Shown here: positions 1-6,907 of the stretch, one piece after another
Layout: each line of letters starts with the position of its first letter
How positions within the stretch are numbered: the first letter of the stretch is position 1
From: Oscillospiraceae bacterium
GTDB lineage: Bacteria > Bacillota > Clostridia > Oscillospirales > Oscillospiraceae
Length of the DNA: 22,506 nucleotides
Assembly: GCA_020025295.1 (NCBI GenBank)
Contig: JAHHSJ010000029.1
Span: 1-22,506 of the forward strand
Direction of reading: 5' to 3'
Notes under the pieces: generated by a model
Database searches by the model: none
Told to the model about the DNA's origin: nothing
The model's input: the letters and a program-made list of their open reading frames with translations, nothing else
Program-made: the position numbers and the translations under genes

Positions 1-25
1 AGCTAACAAATTTTTACTGTGCGGG

Positions 26-580
26 GTGTCCAACTTGCACTTGCAATTTGCGATGCTTTTAAAGTTCAATTCTTTTGCTGATTTAAACACGGATCAGTTA
101 TCGGAAATATATATAGAAAGCAGCATCGAAAATGCGCCCCATTTCTTTCCAGATGAGCAAGATATACATAAGGCGATTCAGCTTTATGAAGAAGGCTTTA
201 TAGAATATCTTAGGGACGATTTTTATTCGCAAGTCGGTCGTGCTTATTGGGTTTGGGAAGAAGGGGGCCAATGGGTTTCAGCACTGAGGACCACTTTTAT
301 TCATGACGACCTTTACTACATCGAAGCACTGGAAACAAAACCCGAATACAGAAAACAAGGCTATGCTGAAAAGCTTCTTCTGATGGTAATTGAAGCGTTT
401 AAAGCCCAAGGTGCCTTTGAGCTTTGTGATTGTGTAAGTAAAAGCAATATCGCTTCTTTAAAAACACATTTAAAAGTGGGCTTTTCAATTGTTTCAGATG
501 CAGGGTTTGATTATTTGCAGAATGAATGCAACGATCAGGAGTATGGTATGTCATACAAATTCCCGAAAAATACGATTTAA
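26..580 (+). CDS. GNAT-family N-acetyltransferase (5' end uncertain)
   Basis: This 184-residue protein resembles GCN5-related N-acetyltransferases, which move an acetyl group from acetyl-CoA to an amine; the substrate cannot be told. The acetyl-CoA loop is visible as PEYRKQGYAEKLL (about residues 106-118), with a hydrophobic strand before it and the usual helix-strand pattern after it. The start is unsure. GTG at 26 has no ribosome-binding site, ATG at 53 is also unsupported, and the frame stays open to base 2, so the true start may lie outside the window. The gene is visibly richer in A and T than the genes that follow, which could indicate transfer. It converges on the nifU operon. The fold call is fairly safe; the start and substrate are not. 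Confidence 0.7.
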   Translation: MSNLHLQFAMLLKFNSFADLNTDQLSEIYIESSIENAPHFFPDEQDIHKAIQLYEEGFIEYLRDDFYSQVGRAYWVWEEGGQWVSALRTTFIHDDLYYIEALETKPEYRKQGYAEKLLLMVIEAFKAQGAFELCDCVSKSNIASLKTHLKVGFSIVSDAGFDYLQNECNDQEYGMSYKFPKNTI

Positions 581-705
581 ATCGTTAACAAGCGTGATAT
601 CTATTGGGGTTTTCTTGACATTCAGGGAATCCTGATGCACATTCATAAGGGCTAAGGGCAGCGAATATCGTTTATACTCCCAAGAGTCGTAAAGCGGTGC
701 AATCG

Positions 706-739
706 TTAGGAGCGGGCTCCTAAAACCTTCGTAGGAAGG
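706..739. repeat. Two adjacent small inverted repeats
   Basis: Bases 706-723 form an 8-bp palindromic stem (TTAGGAGC / GCTCCTAA). Bases 726-739 form a 5-bp stem (CCTTC / GAAGG) with a 4-base loop. They sit just beyond the nifU terminator, in the spacer between the convergent GNAT and nifU genes. Bases 581-853 hold no gene I can support. Confidence 0.45.
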
Positions 740-744
740 CATAT

Positions 745-784
745 AAAAAAGGTCAGCAGGTGTCGGGATTTTCCGGCACCTGCT
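745..784 (-). terminator. Rho-independent terminator of iscS-nifU
   Basis: The arms 755-767 and 772-784 form a 13-bp GC-rich stem (one G-U pair) with a four-base loop. On the minus strand the stem is followed a few bases later by six T (bases 750-745). The position about 70 bases past the nifU stop fits the end of the Fe-S operon. Confidence 0.85.
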
Positions 785-853
785 GTTCTTCTTAAAAACT
801 TCCTTATGGGGCATACCCATTGGTTTTCGGCTTGTTTTTTCTTTTCTGTGCAG

Positions 854-1297
854 TTATCCGCAGCTGCCGCCGCAGGCATGGCAGTCGTGGTCGCAAATCT
901 GACACTCCGGGGGCACCGGAAGACCCTTGCGCTCATAGTAGTCCTTCAGAGCGGACTTGATAGCCTCTTCCGCCAGCACGGAGCAATGCACCTTCACAGC
1001 CGGCAGACCGTCCAGAGCCTCCACAACTGCCTGATTGGTCAGCTGCATCGCCTCGTGGATGGACTTACCCTTAATCAGCTCCGTTGCCATGGAGCTGGTG
1101 GCGATAGCGGCACCACAGCCGAAGGTGTTGAACTTCACATCCACGATGATGTCATCCTCAATTTTGAGGTACATCTTCATGATGTCACCGCAGACGGCAT
1201 TACCCACCTGACCGACGCCATCGGCATCTTCCATCTTACCCACATTGCGGGGATTTGCAAAGTGATCCTGCACTTTTTCACTATACATCATAGCCAT
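854..1297 (-). CDS. nifU: Fe-S cluster assembly scaffold NifU/IscU-like
   Basis: This 147-residue scaffold protein builds Fe-S clusters with sulfur from the cysteine desulfurase encoded just upstream. The three cluster-ligand cysteines are present: C36 (AVCGD), C61 (FGCGAA) and C105 (VHCSVLAEEA), with D38 in the usual place. After the IscU core there is a short tail from about residue 128 with five cysteines (C132, C135, C139, C142, C146) and two histidines, not part of the catalytic set. The start ATG lies 10 bases after GGAGG (1312-1308) and only 2 bases after the iscS stop, so the two genes are translationally linked. ATG codons at residues 3 and 4 are alternative starts. A terminator follows at 745-784. 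The gene name nifU/iscU is a family label; no nitrogen-fixation role is implied. Confidence 0.93.
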   Translation of the reverse strand: MAMMYSEKVQDHFANPRNVGKMEDADGVGQVGNAVCGDIMKMYLKIEDDIIVDVKFNTFGCGAAIATSSMATELIKGKSIHEAMQLTNQAVVEALDGLPAVKVHCSVLAEEAIKSALKDYYERKGLPVPPECQICDHDCHACGGSCG

Positions 1298-1299
1298 AG

Positions 1300-2502
1300 T
1301 TAGTTTTCCTCCATTACCACATTCCGAACTTTACCTTCTGCCAGCATATCCTCCCAAACCGGGCTCATCTGGCGCAAACTGTACACAATTTCCGGCAGCT
1401 GCTTCAGCACTTCATCTACTTCTGCTTCCGTGTTCCACTCGCTGAGGGACAGGCGGAGCGAACCGTGAGCCACCTCCACCGGCAGGCCGATGGACAGCAG
1501 CACATGGCTGGGCTCCAGACTGCCGGAGGTACAGGCGCTGCCGGAAGAACCGCAGATACCCGCCAAATCCAGACGCAGCAGCAGGGACTCACCCTCCACG
1601 CCCTCAAAGCACATGGACACATTGCCTGGGACACGGTGGTTCAGATCGCCGTTGACATAGCTTGCAGGAATGGGACGCAGCCCCTCAATCAGCTTGTTGC
1701 GGAGTGCGGTAACCTTCTTGATGTTTTCATCCATATGCTCCACCGACTCGTGCAGCGCCGCCGCCATGCCCATGATGTTGGGCAAAGCTTCCGTGCCGCC
1801 GCGCTTGCCGCGTTCCTGGGCGCCGCCCTCAATGAAATTGGTGAGGTACATACCTCTACGGCAGTACAGCACACCCACGCCCTTGGGGCCATGGAACTTA
1901 TGTCCGGACAGGCTCAGGTAGTCGATCTGGTCTGCCTTCACATCCACCGGGATGTGTCCCACCGCCTGAACTGCGTCCGTATGGAAGGGGATGCGGCGTG
2001 CCCGGCACAGTGCGCCGATTTCCGGGATGGGCTGGATGGTGCCCACCTCGTTGTTGGCGTACATGATGGTGACCAGCGCCGTGTCCTCACGGAGGGCAGC
2101 CTTCACCTCTTCCACCCGCACCAGTCCGTCCTCATGGACCGGCAGCAGCGTCACTTCAAACCCCTGCTTTTGCAGCTTTTTCAGGGTATGCAGCACAGCG
2201 TGGTGCTCAAACACAGTAGAGATGATGTGTTTCTTTCCTCTTCGTGCGCCCAGCTCGGCGGCCTGAGTGATGGCCCAGTTATCCGCTTCGCTTCCACCGG
2301 AGGTAAAATAGATTTCGCCGGGATCGGCGTTCAAGTCCTTTGCAATGGAGGCTCTGGCCTCCTCCAGCCGCTCGTTGGCCGTTCTGCCCTTGTGATGCAG
2401 GCTGGAGGGATTTCCATACTCCTCCGTCAGGGCCACCATCATGGCGTCCCGGGCAGTCTGGCTCACCGGAGTGGTTGCGGCGTTGTCAAAATATATTTCC
2501 AT
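1300..2502 (-). CDS. iscS: Cysteine desulfurase (NifS/IscS family)
   Basis: This 400-residue PLP enzyme converts L-cysteine to L-alanine and passes the sulfur as a persulfide to the NifU scaffold encoded next. The start YFDNAATTP, the PLP lysine K202 in SLSGHKFHGPKG, and the mobile-loop cysteine C324 in SSGSACTSGSLEPSHVL are all present, and the length is typical. The start ATG has AAGGAGG 8 bases upstream. The promoter at 2536-2564 (minus) has an inverted repeat overlapping its -35, a likely target for the Rrf2 regulator encoded upstream. That gene is separated by a strong terminator, so iscS-nifU is probably its own transcript. The family call is very safe; whether it also serves tRNA thiolation or other sulfur acceptors cannot be seen. 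Confidence 0.95.
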   Translation of the reverse strand: MEIYFDNAATTPVSQTARDAMMVALTEEYGNPSSLHHKGRTANERLEEARASIAKDLNADPGEIYFTSGGSEADNWAITQAAELGARRGKKHIISTVFEHHAVLHTLKKLQKQGFEVTLLPVHEDGLVRVEEVKAALREDTALVTIMYANNEVGTIQPIPEIGALCRARRIPFHTDAVQAVGHIPVDVKADQIDYLSLSGHKFHGPKGVGVLYCRRGMYLTNFIEGGAQERGKRGGTEALPNIMGMAAALHESVEHMDENIKKVTALRNKLIEGLRPIPASYVNGDLNHRVPGNVSMCFEGVEGESLLLRLDLAGICGSSGSACTSGSLEPSHVLLSIGLPVEVAHGSLRLSLSEWNTEAEVDEVLKQLPEIVYSLRQMSPVWEDMLAEGKVRNVVMEEN

Positions 2503-2535
2503 AGAGAAATCCTCCTTAATTCCTATTTTGATTAT

Positions 2536-2564
2536 AGGATATACGAAACCGCTGCACTTGTCAA
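2536..2564 (-). promoter_or_regulatory. Promoter of iscS-nifU
   Basis: Reading the minus strand, TTGACA (2564-2559) is followed after 17 bases by TATCCT (2541-2536). A perfect TATAAT lies a little further on (2536-2531), but with a 22-base gap it fits that -35 poorly. The iscS ribosome-binding site follows about 20 bases later. Confidence 0.6.
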
Positions 2565-2575
2565 GAATGATTCTT
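2563..2575. promoter_or_regulatory. Inverted repeat over the iscS -35 (candidate Rrf2 operator)
   Basis: AAGAAT-G-ATTCTT is a perfect 6+1+6 inverted repeat that shares two bases with the -35 hexamer of the iscS promoter. Rrf2-family dimers bind partly palindromic sites, and an Rrf2 gene lies immediately upstream. Repression of iscS-nifU by binding here is inference. Confidence 0.45.
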
Positions 2576-2620
2576 AATTATTTTTCCTATTTCAGCAATC
2601 TTTGACTCGCCCCAACCTGC

Positions 2621-2660
2621 AAAAGCCGCCCGTTCCGATGAGTCATCGGAACGGGCGGCT
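2621..2660 (-). terminator. Terminator of the rrf2 regulator gene
   Basis: Bases 2624-2641 and 2643-2660 form a perfect 18-bp inverted repeat around a single central base. On the minus strand the GC-rich stem is followed by TTTT (2624-2621). It lies between the regulator stop and the iscS promoter, separating the two transcripts. Confidence 0.75.
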
Positions 2661-2726
2661 CTCCGTCTCTCTTATTTGTTTGAAAAACAACATTGTGGCA
2701 TCTGAGGAGCAAATCCCCAGTTCCGG

Positions 2727-3134
2727 TCACTCGTGATCCAGAAAATCCTGCAAGGTATAGCTGTCCACATAGGCATTGATGGCCTCGTCCATACCCTCCC
2801 AGAACCAAAGGGTGTCGCACTGGTTGCACCGCTCGCAGCTATTGACCTCGCTTTGCAGGCAGGTGATGGGGGCAAGGCTCCCTTCCACTGCGCGCAGAAT
2901 TTCTCCTATGCCGCAATCTTTTGGCTCCCGGGCCAGCATATAGCCGCCCTGCACGCCACGAATGCTGTGGAGCATTTTAGCTTTATTCAGCTTCAGAACG
3001 ATCTGTTCCAGATATTTTACACTGATATTTTGGCGGAGTGAGATCTCCTTGAGCGAGACCACCGCGCCTTCTCCCTGCCGGGCGATATCCAGCAGCAGCC
3101 GGAGTGCATAGCGTCCTTTGGTAGAGATTTTCAT
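2727..3134 (-). CDS. Rrf2-family transcriptional regulator (IscR-like)
   Basis: This 135-residue DNA-binding regulator probably senses Fe-S cluster status and controls the iscS-nifU operon next to it. The Rrf2 signature start MKISTKGRYALRLLLDIA and the winged-helix segment SLKEISLRQNISVKYLEQIV (residues 27-46) with RGVQGGYMLAREP are clear. Cysteines C92, C100, C103 and C106 lie where IscR carries its [2Fe-2S] ligands (C92, C98, C104 in E. coli), so cluster binding is plausible though the spacing differs. AGGTGAT precedes the start ATG. It has its own promoter and terminator and diverges from eutS. CymR (cysteine metabolism) is a relative in the same family, but the cysteine cluster and the neighbour favour an IscR role. 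Confidence 0.88.
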   Translation of the reverse strand: MKISTKGRYALRLLLDIARQGEGAVVSLKEISLRQNISVKYLEQIVLKLNKAKMLHSIRGVQGGYMLAREPKDCGIGEILRAVEGSLAPITCLQSEVNSCERCNQCDTLWFWEGMDEAINAYVDSYTLQDFLDHE

Positions 3135-3160
3135 TCTGCATCACCTCATTTAATGGTTTC

Positions 3161-3189
3161 ATTGTAACCGCCGACCCGAAAAAAGGCAA
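3161..3189 (-). promoter_or_regulatory. Promoter of the rrf2 regulator
   Basis: On the minus strand TTGCCT (3189-3184) is followed by a 17-base spacer and TACAAT (3166-3161). A small inverted repeat, GGTT-7-AACC at 3155-3169, covers the -10 and could allow self-regulation. Confidence 0.6.
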
Positions 3190-3233
3190 CTGTTTTCTTC
3201 TCCAACCCAATGCCCGTTTTTTTCTTCTTTTGC

Positions 3234-3262
3234 TTGCTTTTCTGTTTTTGCTGCCGTATAAT
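3234..3262 (+). promoter_or_regulatory. Promoter of eutS-eutP
   Basis: TTGCTT (3234-3239), a 17-base spacer and a perfect TATAAT (3257-3262) precede the eutS ribosome-binding site AAGGAGG. It is divergent from the rrf2 promoter, about 45 bases apart. Confidence 0.65.
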
Positions 3263-3301
3263 GGAGACTGAAAACGGTATACTATGTAAGGAGGTGTCCG
3301 C

Positions 3302-3673
3302 ATGGATCAGTCCCTCATGTTCCAAAATAATATGCGCCTGATTCAGGAAACGGTACCCGGCAAGCAGATTACTCTTGCCCACATTATCGCAAATCCCGAT
3401 CCTGTCATCTATCATAAGTTGGGTCTGGACCCCAAGCTGGATTACACTGGATCTGCCATCGGCATCATGACCGTGACGCCCAGCGAGACGACCATCATCT
3501 GCGCTGATATTGCCATCAAGTCCACCGGCGTGGACCTGAGCTTTGTGGACCGCTTCAGCGGCACACTTATCTTCACCGGTCTGGTGGCTCAGGTGGAGCA
3601 GGCCATGGTGGACCTCACCGAATACTGCGAAAATCGTCTGGGCTACACCGTGTGCGACATCACGAAAACATGA
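3302..3673 (+). CDS. eutS: EutS/PduU-like bacterial microcompartment shell protein
   Basis: This 123-residue protein matches the EutS/PduU group of circularly permuted BMC-domain shell proteins, which form hexameric tiles in ethanolamine or propanediol microcompartments. Diagnostic stretches are ETVPGKQITLAHIIANP, SAIGIMTVTPSETTIICADIA, VDRFSGTLIFTG and the C-terminal YTVCDITKT. It begins at ATG after AAGGAGG and a clear promoter, and its stop overlaps the eutP start (ATGA), so the pair is one transcript. No other shell protein, signature enzyme or activase gene lies in the window, and the surroundings are unrelated housekeeping genes. I cannot say whether the remaining compartment genes lie elsewhere in the genome or whether the pair acts alone. 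EutS versus PduU is not resolvable by eye. Confidence 0.9.
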   Translation: MDQSLMFQNNMRLIQETVPGKQITLAHIIANPDPVIYHKLGLDPKLDYTGSAIGIMTVTPSETTIICADIAIKSTGVDLSFVDRFSGTLIFTGLVAQVEQAMVDLTEYCENRLGYTVCDITKT

Positions 3674-4104
3674 AAAAAATCATTTTCATGGGGCGCAGCG
3701 GCTGTGGCAAAACTACCCTCAAGCAGGCTCTGCGTGGGGAAAACATCCACTACCACAAAACCCAGTATGTCAATTACAACGACGCTATTATCGACACCCC
3801 GGGTGAATACTGCGAAAGTAAGCATCTGGGCCGGGCGCTGGCGCTGTACGCCTATGAGGCGGATGTGGTCGGTCTGCTGATTTCGTCCATTCAGGAGTTT
3901 TCCTCCTATTCTCCCGGCGTGGCCTCCTCCTGCAACCGCGAGGTGGTTGGCATCGTCACTCAGATTGACCGCCCGGAGGGCAACCCGGAACGGGCCGAGC
4001 GTTGGCTTCGGCTGGCTGGGTGTCAGACTGTGTTCCATGTCAGTGCAGTGAAAGGCATCGGTCTGGAAGAACTGATGGACCATTTGAAAACCGAAAATGA
4101 CTGA
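3670..4104 (+). CDS. eutP: EutP/PduV-like small GTPase
   Basis: This 144-residue Ras-like P-loop protein belongs to the EutP/PduV family that accompanies microcompartment operons; its exact role is poorly defined. The P-loop GRSGCGKT (residues 8-15), the DTPGEY switch (42-47), a TQID guanine-specificity motif in GIVTQIDRPEG, and SAVKGIGLEEL near the C-terminus are visible. I chose ATG 3670 because it overlaps the eutS stop and gives the canonical start MKKIIFMG; an upstream in-frame ATG at 3652 would add six residues with no family support. A terminator follows immediately. Translational coupling to eutS suggests the two products work together. Confidence 0.9.
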   Translation: MKKIIFMGRSGCGKTTLKQALRGENIHYHKTQYVNYNDAIIDTPGEYCESKHLGRALALYAYEADVVGLLISSIQEFSSYSPGVASSCNREVVGIVTQIDRPEGNPERAERWLRLAGCQTVFHVSAVKGIGLEELMDHLKTEND

Positions 4105-4139
4105 AAGACGGCACAGAAAACTTCTGTACCGTCTTTTTT
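4105..4139 (+). terminator. Terminator of eutS-eutP
   Basis: AAGACGG-C-ACAGAA pairs with TTCTGT-A-CCGTCTT (one mismatch) around a three-base loop, followed by six T. It starts directly after the eutP stop codon. Confidence 0.88.
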
Positions 4140-4198
4140 GCATAATACGCCAAATTCGGGACAAACTGACGGCGAAGAAACATCAAGGAGGTATCGCC

Positions 4199-4657
4199 AT
4201 GTTTGACTCTTGCTGCTGCGGCGCTCCTGCCGCCCAGAAAGAGAAGAAGTCCTTTCAGATGCTGTCCAAGTGGACTTCCGATCTGCTGGAAAAAGCCCCC
4301 ATCCATCCCTTCCCTGTGGATGTGGAAGAGCTGCCCGAATGCTATCAGCTCACCGCTGAGCTGCCCGGATTGGAAAAAGAACAATTGAAGGTCCAGCTGG
4401 AGGAAGAGCGTCTTACCATCACCACACACCCGAAGGAAGAAGCCGAAGAAAACCATCACTTCATTCGCAAAGAGCGCAATCACCACACGCTGCACCGCAC
4501 CTTTGACATCACCGGAGTGGACACCGCCCATGTCCGTGCCCAGTATCAGAACGGTCTGCTCACTCTGATTCTGCCCAAGCTGAATCCGTCCCAGTCCTCT
4601 GTGCAGACGGTGGAAATTCATTCCGGCTCCGAGTCCAAGAAAAAACAGAACGATTGA
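4199..4657 (+). CDS. Hsp20/alpha-crystallin small heat-shock protein
   Basis: This 152-residue protein is a small heat-shock chaperone that holds unfolding proteins without using ATP. The alpha-crystallin domain runs from about residue 37 (FPVDVEELPECYQLTAELPG) to about 132, and ends in the family motif NGLLTLILPKLNP. ATG 4199 has AAGGAGG seven bases upstream. A longer in-frame reading from 4097 would overlap eutP and its terminator, so I rejected it. The N-terminus is unusual in starting MFDSCCCGAP, with three consecutive cysteines that could respond to oxidation or bind metal. It lies between two terminators. I saw neither a CIRCE repeat nor a clear promoter in the 60 bases upstream. Confidence 0.92.
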   Translation: MFDSCCCGAPAAQKEKKSFQMLSKWTSDLLEKAPIHPFPVDVEELPECYQLTAELPGLEKEQLKVQLEEERLTITTHPKEEAEENHHFIRKERNHHTLHRTFDITGVDTAHVRAQYQNGLLTLILPKLNPSQSSVQTVEIHSGSESKKKQND

Positions 4658-4667
4658 CCAAACCTGC

Positions 4668-4710
4668 GCAGGAGCATCCACATCGGCTGTGGATGCTCCT
4701 GCTCTTTTCT
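4668..4710 (+). terminator. Terminator of the hsp20 gene
   Basis: A perfect 15-bp stem (4668-4682 with 4688-4702) and a five-base loop are followed by a T-rich tail, TCTTTTCTT. It ends the small heat-shock gene. Confidence 0.9.
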
Positions 4711-4844
4711 TCCTCCAAGCGGCTTATTTTTCACTTGTTCTTTTTCCAACTTTCCTGTGCATAACCCTGTTCCTTCTGTGGAAACATATCCTGTTTTCCA
4801 GTCTATCTCCGTTTTCCCGGCTTTTCTTTTCCACAAAAGCGTGG

Positions 4845-4850
4845 TATATT
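4845..4850 (+). promoter_or_regulatory. Possible extended -10 of the Nudix gene
   Basis: TATATT preceded by TGG gives an extended -10 type element 31 bases before the start codon. No good -35 is visible at the expected distance, so this is weak. Confidence 0.35.
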
Positions 4851-4881
4851 GGTAAAAAATCATCCAAAGGAGGCTTTTCCC

Positions 4882-5367
4882 ATGAGCGCAGGAAACGCCA
4901 GAAACACCAGCCTTTGCTATTTGGAGCAGGACGGAGCTTATCTGATGCTGCACCGGGTAAAAAAGAAGAACGATCTGAATCAGGACAAGTGGATTGGCCC
5001 CGGCGGAGGCTTTGAAGCGGGGGAAAGCCCCGAGGAATGTGCCCTGCGGGAGGTTTGGGAAGAAACCGGTCTCACTATGACCCACTATGACTACCGGGGC
5101 ATCGTCACTTTCGTTTCCGATCGGTGGCCCACAGAATATATGCACCTTTTCTGGAGTGACCGCTTTGAGGGCACCATCAAGGAGTGCGACGAAGGTGTGC
5201 TGGAATGGCTGGACAAGCAGGAACTGCTCCGGCAGCACATTTGGGAGGGCGACCGAATTTTTCTCCGTCTGCTGGACGAAAAAGTGCCCTTCTTTTCCTT
5301 GAAGCTAGTCTATCAGGGAGAAACGCTCACACAGGCCGTGCTCAACGGCACTCCCCTTGCTCTGTAA
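4882..5367 (+). CDS. Nudix hydrolase (MutT/8-oxo-dGTPase-like)
   Basis: This 161-residue protein hydrolyses nucleoside diphosphate-linked substrates and most resembles the MutT/MTH1 group that clears oxidised nucleotides such as 8-oxo-dGTP. The Nudix box G-x5-E-x7-REVWEETGL is complete at residues 42-64, including the metal-binding glutamates. The start LCYLEQDGAYLMLHRVKK is typical of the 8-oxo-dGTP diphosphatase type. ATG 4882 follows AAAGGAGG; the longer reading from 4849 passes through this ribosome-binding site. It is a single-gene unit between terminators. Substrate specificity in Nudix proteins is hard to judge from sequence, so 8-oxo-dGTP is inference. Confidence 0.9.
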   Translation: MSAGNARNTSLCYLEQDGAYLMLHRVKKKNDLNQDKWIGPGGGFEAGESPEECALREVWEETGLTMTHYDYRGIVTFVSDRWPTEYMHLFWSDRFEGTIKECDEGVLEWLDKQELLRQHIWEGDRIFLRLLDEKVPFFSLKLVYQGETLTQAVLNGTPLAL

Positions 5368-5372
5368 GTTGG

Positions 5373-5420
5373 AAAAACAACAACAGCCCGGATTGCACTG
5401 CAATCCGGGCTGTTTTCTTC
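5373..5420. terminator. Bidirectional terminator between the Nudix gene and lysA
   Basis: Bases 5382-5397 and 5399-5414 form a perfect 16-bp inverted repeat around one base. It is flanked by TTTTCTT on the plus side and by an A-rich run (5373-5383) that reads as T-rich on the minus strand. The two genes converge on it, so it can end both. Confidence 0.88.
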
Positions 5421-5424
5421 GCTT

Positions 5425-6684
5425 TTACCAGACCAGCGTGGCGAAATAATCGTCGGGCGTTTCCGCTCTCCGCATCAGTTCCACACTGCCGTCCTCCCGC
5501 AGCAGCAGTTCTGCGCTGCGCAGGCGTCCGTTGTAATTATAGCCCATGGAGAAGCCGTGGGCGCCGGTGTCATGAATCACCATTAGGTCCCCGATCTCCA
5601 CCTTAGGCAGCATACGATCCACCGCAAACTTATCGCTGTTCTCGCAGAGGGAACCCACCACATCGTACTTGTGGTCACAAGGCTGATTCTCCTTGCCCAT
5701 GACGGTGATGTGGTGATAAGCCCCGTAGATGGCAGGGCGCATCAGGTTGGCCGCACAGGCATCCACACCGATGTATTCCTTATAGGTGTGCTTCTCATGG
5801 AGGACACGGGTCACCAGATGACCGTTGGGTGCCAGCATAAACCGGCCCATTTCGGTATAGATCGCCACATCATCCATGCCAGCCGGCACCAGAATCTTCT
5901 CGTACTGCTGACGGACGCCCTCGCCGATGGCGTAGATGTCGTTGGCCTCCTGATCGGGACGATAGTCCACGCCCACGCCGCCGGACAGGTTGATAAACGC
6001 CACCTTGGCGCCGGTTTCCCGCTCCAGCTCCACCGCCAGCTGAAACAGCTGACCGGCCAGTGCCGGGTAGTAATCATTGGAAATGGTGTTGGAGGCCAAG
6101 AAGGAGTGGATGCCAAACCGCTTGGCGCCCTTGGCCTTCAGGATGCGGAAGGCTTCAAACAGCTGGTCCCGGGTCATGCCATACTTGGCGTCGCCGGGAT
6201 TATCCATGACCTGGAACCCTTCCTTGCTCTCTCCCAGCTGAAACACGCCACCGGGATTGAACCGGCAGGAGATGGTCTCCGGAATCTTGCCGATGGTCTT
6301 TTCCAGATAGTCAATGTGGGTGAAGTCATCCAGATTGATGATGGCTCCCAGCTCATCCGCAAAGGCAAACTCCTCTGCCGGGGTATCATTGGAGGAGAAC
6401 ATGATCTCCTTGCCCACAATGCCGCAGCGCTGGCACATCATCAGCTCCGTCAGAGAGGAGCAGTCCATGCCGCAGCCTTCCTCGTGGAGGATGTTCAGGA
6501 TGCGGGGCGTGGGGGTGGCTTTCACCGCAAAATACTCCCGGAAGCCCGGATTCCACGAAAATGCCTTGTAGACGGCACGGGCAGTGGCTCGGATTCCTGC
6601 CTCATCATAGAGGTGGAACGGGGTGGGATATTCCTTGCAGATGTCTTCCAGCTGCGCCTTGGTTGCAAACGGGATTTTTTTCAC
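5425..6684 (-). CDS. lysA: Diaminopimelate decarboxylase
   Basis: This 419-residue PLP enzyme decarboxylates meso-diaminopimelate to L-lysine, the last step of lysine biosynthesis. It has the alanine-racemase-like barrel with the PLP lysine K55 in EYFAVKATPTP, the glycine-rich phosphate site INLSGGVGVDY, TEMGR, and the C-terminal catalytic segment VGSLCENSDKFA followed by HDTGAHGFSMGYNYNGRLR. I chose GTG at 6684 because GGAG lies 8 bases upstream; a GTG at 6693 would sit on top of that site. A near-consensus promoter lies upstream and a bidirectional terminator downstream, so it is a single-gene unit. It diverges from an amino-acid symporter gene. No lysine riboswitch is apparent in the short leader. 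Related group IV decarboxylases exist, but the motif set fits LysA. Confidence 0.92.
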   Translation of the reverse strand: MKKIPFATKAQLEDICKEYPTPFHLYDEAGIRATARAVYKAFSWNPGFREYFAVKATPTPRILNILHEEGCGMDCSSLTELMMCQRCGIVGKEIMFSSNDTPAEEFAFADELGAIINLDDFTHIDYLEKTIGKIPETISCRFNPGGVFQLGESKEGFQVMDNPGDAKYGMTRDQLFEAFRILKAKGAKRFGIHSFLASNTISNDYYPALAGQLFQLAVELERETGAKVAFINLSGGVGVDYRPDQEANDIYAIGEGVRQQYEKILVPAGMDDVAIYTEMGRFMLAPNGHLVTRVLHEKHTYKEYIGVDACAANLMRPAIYGAYHHITVMGKENQPCDHKYDVVGSLCENSDKFAVDRMLPKVEIGDLMVIHDTGAHGFSMGYNYNGRLRSAELLLREDGSVELMRRAETPDDYFATLVW

Positions 6685-6728
6685 GGTAATCACTCCTAAC
6701 GGGACAAGCCCGAAAATTTCTTCCGTTA

Positions 6729-6757
6729 ATCATATCCCATTCCATTCCGTTTGACAA
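6729..6757 (-). promoter_or_regulatory. Promoter of lysA
   Basis: On the minus strand TTGTCA (6757-6752) is followed by a 17-base spacer and TATGAT (6734-6729), each one base from consensus. The leader to the start codon is about 40 bases, too short for a lysine riboswitch. Confidence 0.75.
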
Positions 6758-6907
6758 GCAATGCGTTCCCTTCCTCGGCATACCCACTCTATTTTCTCTC
6801 TTTTTGCCAGAATGACCAAACGAAGTCCGAAATATCTGTACATTTCTCACCCTCTGTCCTATTCAATGCGCTCTCTGCATACCCTTTGGGGGTAGGAGGT
6901 GCTGAGT

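Noticed and set aside
551..820. An 89-codon open frame on the minus strand between nifU and the GNAT gene
   Set aside because: It has no ribosome-binding site, runs through the nifU terminator hairpin and T-run, overlaps the GNAT 3' end, and its product resembles nothing I know.
2531..2536. Perfect TATAAT (minus strand) as the iscS -10
   Set aside because: It is 22 bases from the TTGACA; TATCCT at 17 bases is the better-spaced partner, although TATAAT could be used with another -35.
4097..4198. A longer N-terminus for the Hsp20 gene starting at 4097
   Set aside because: It would overlap the eutP stop and run through the eutP terminator; the strong ribosome-binding site lies just before ATG 4199.
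6685..6760. A lysine riboswitch upstream of lysA
   Set aside because: The space between the lysA promoter and start is about 40 bases, far too short for an L-box aptamer.
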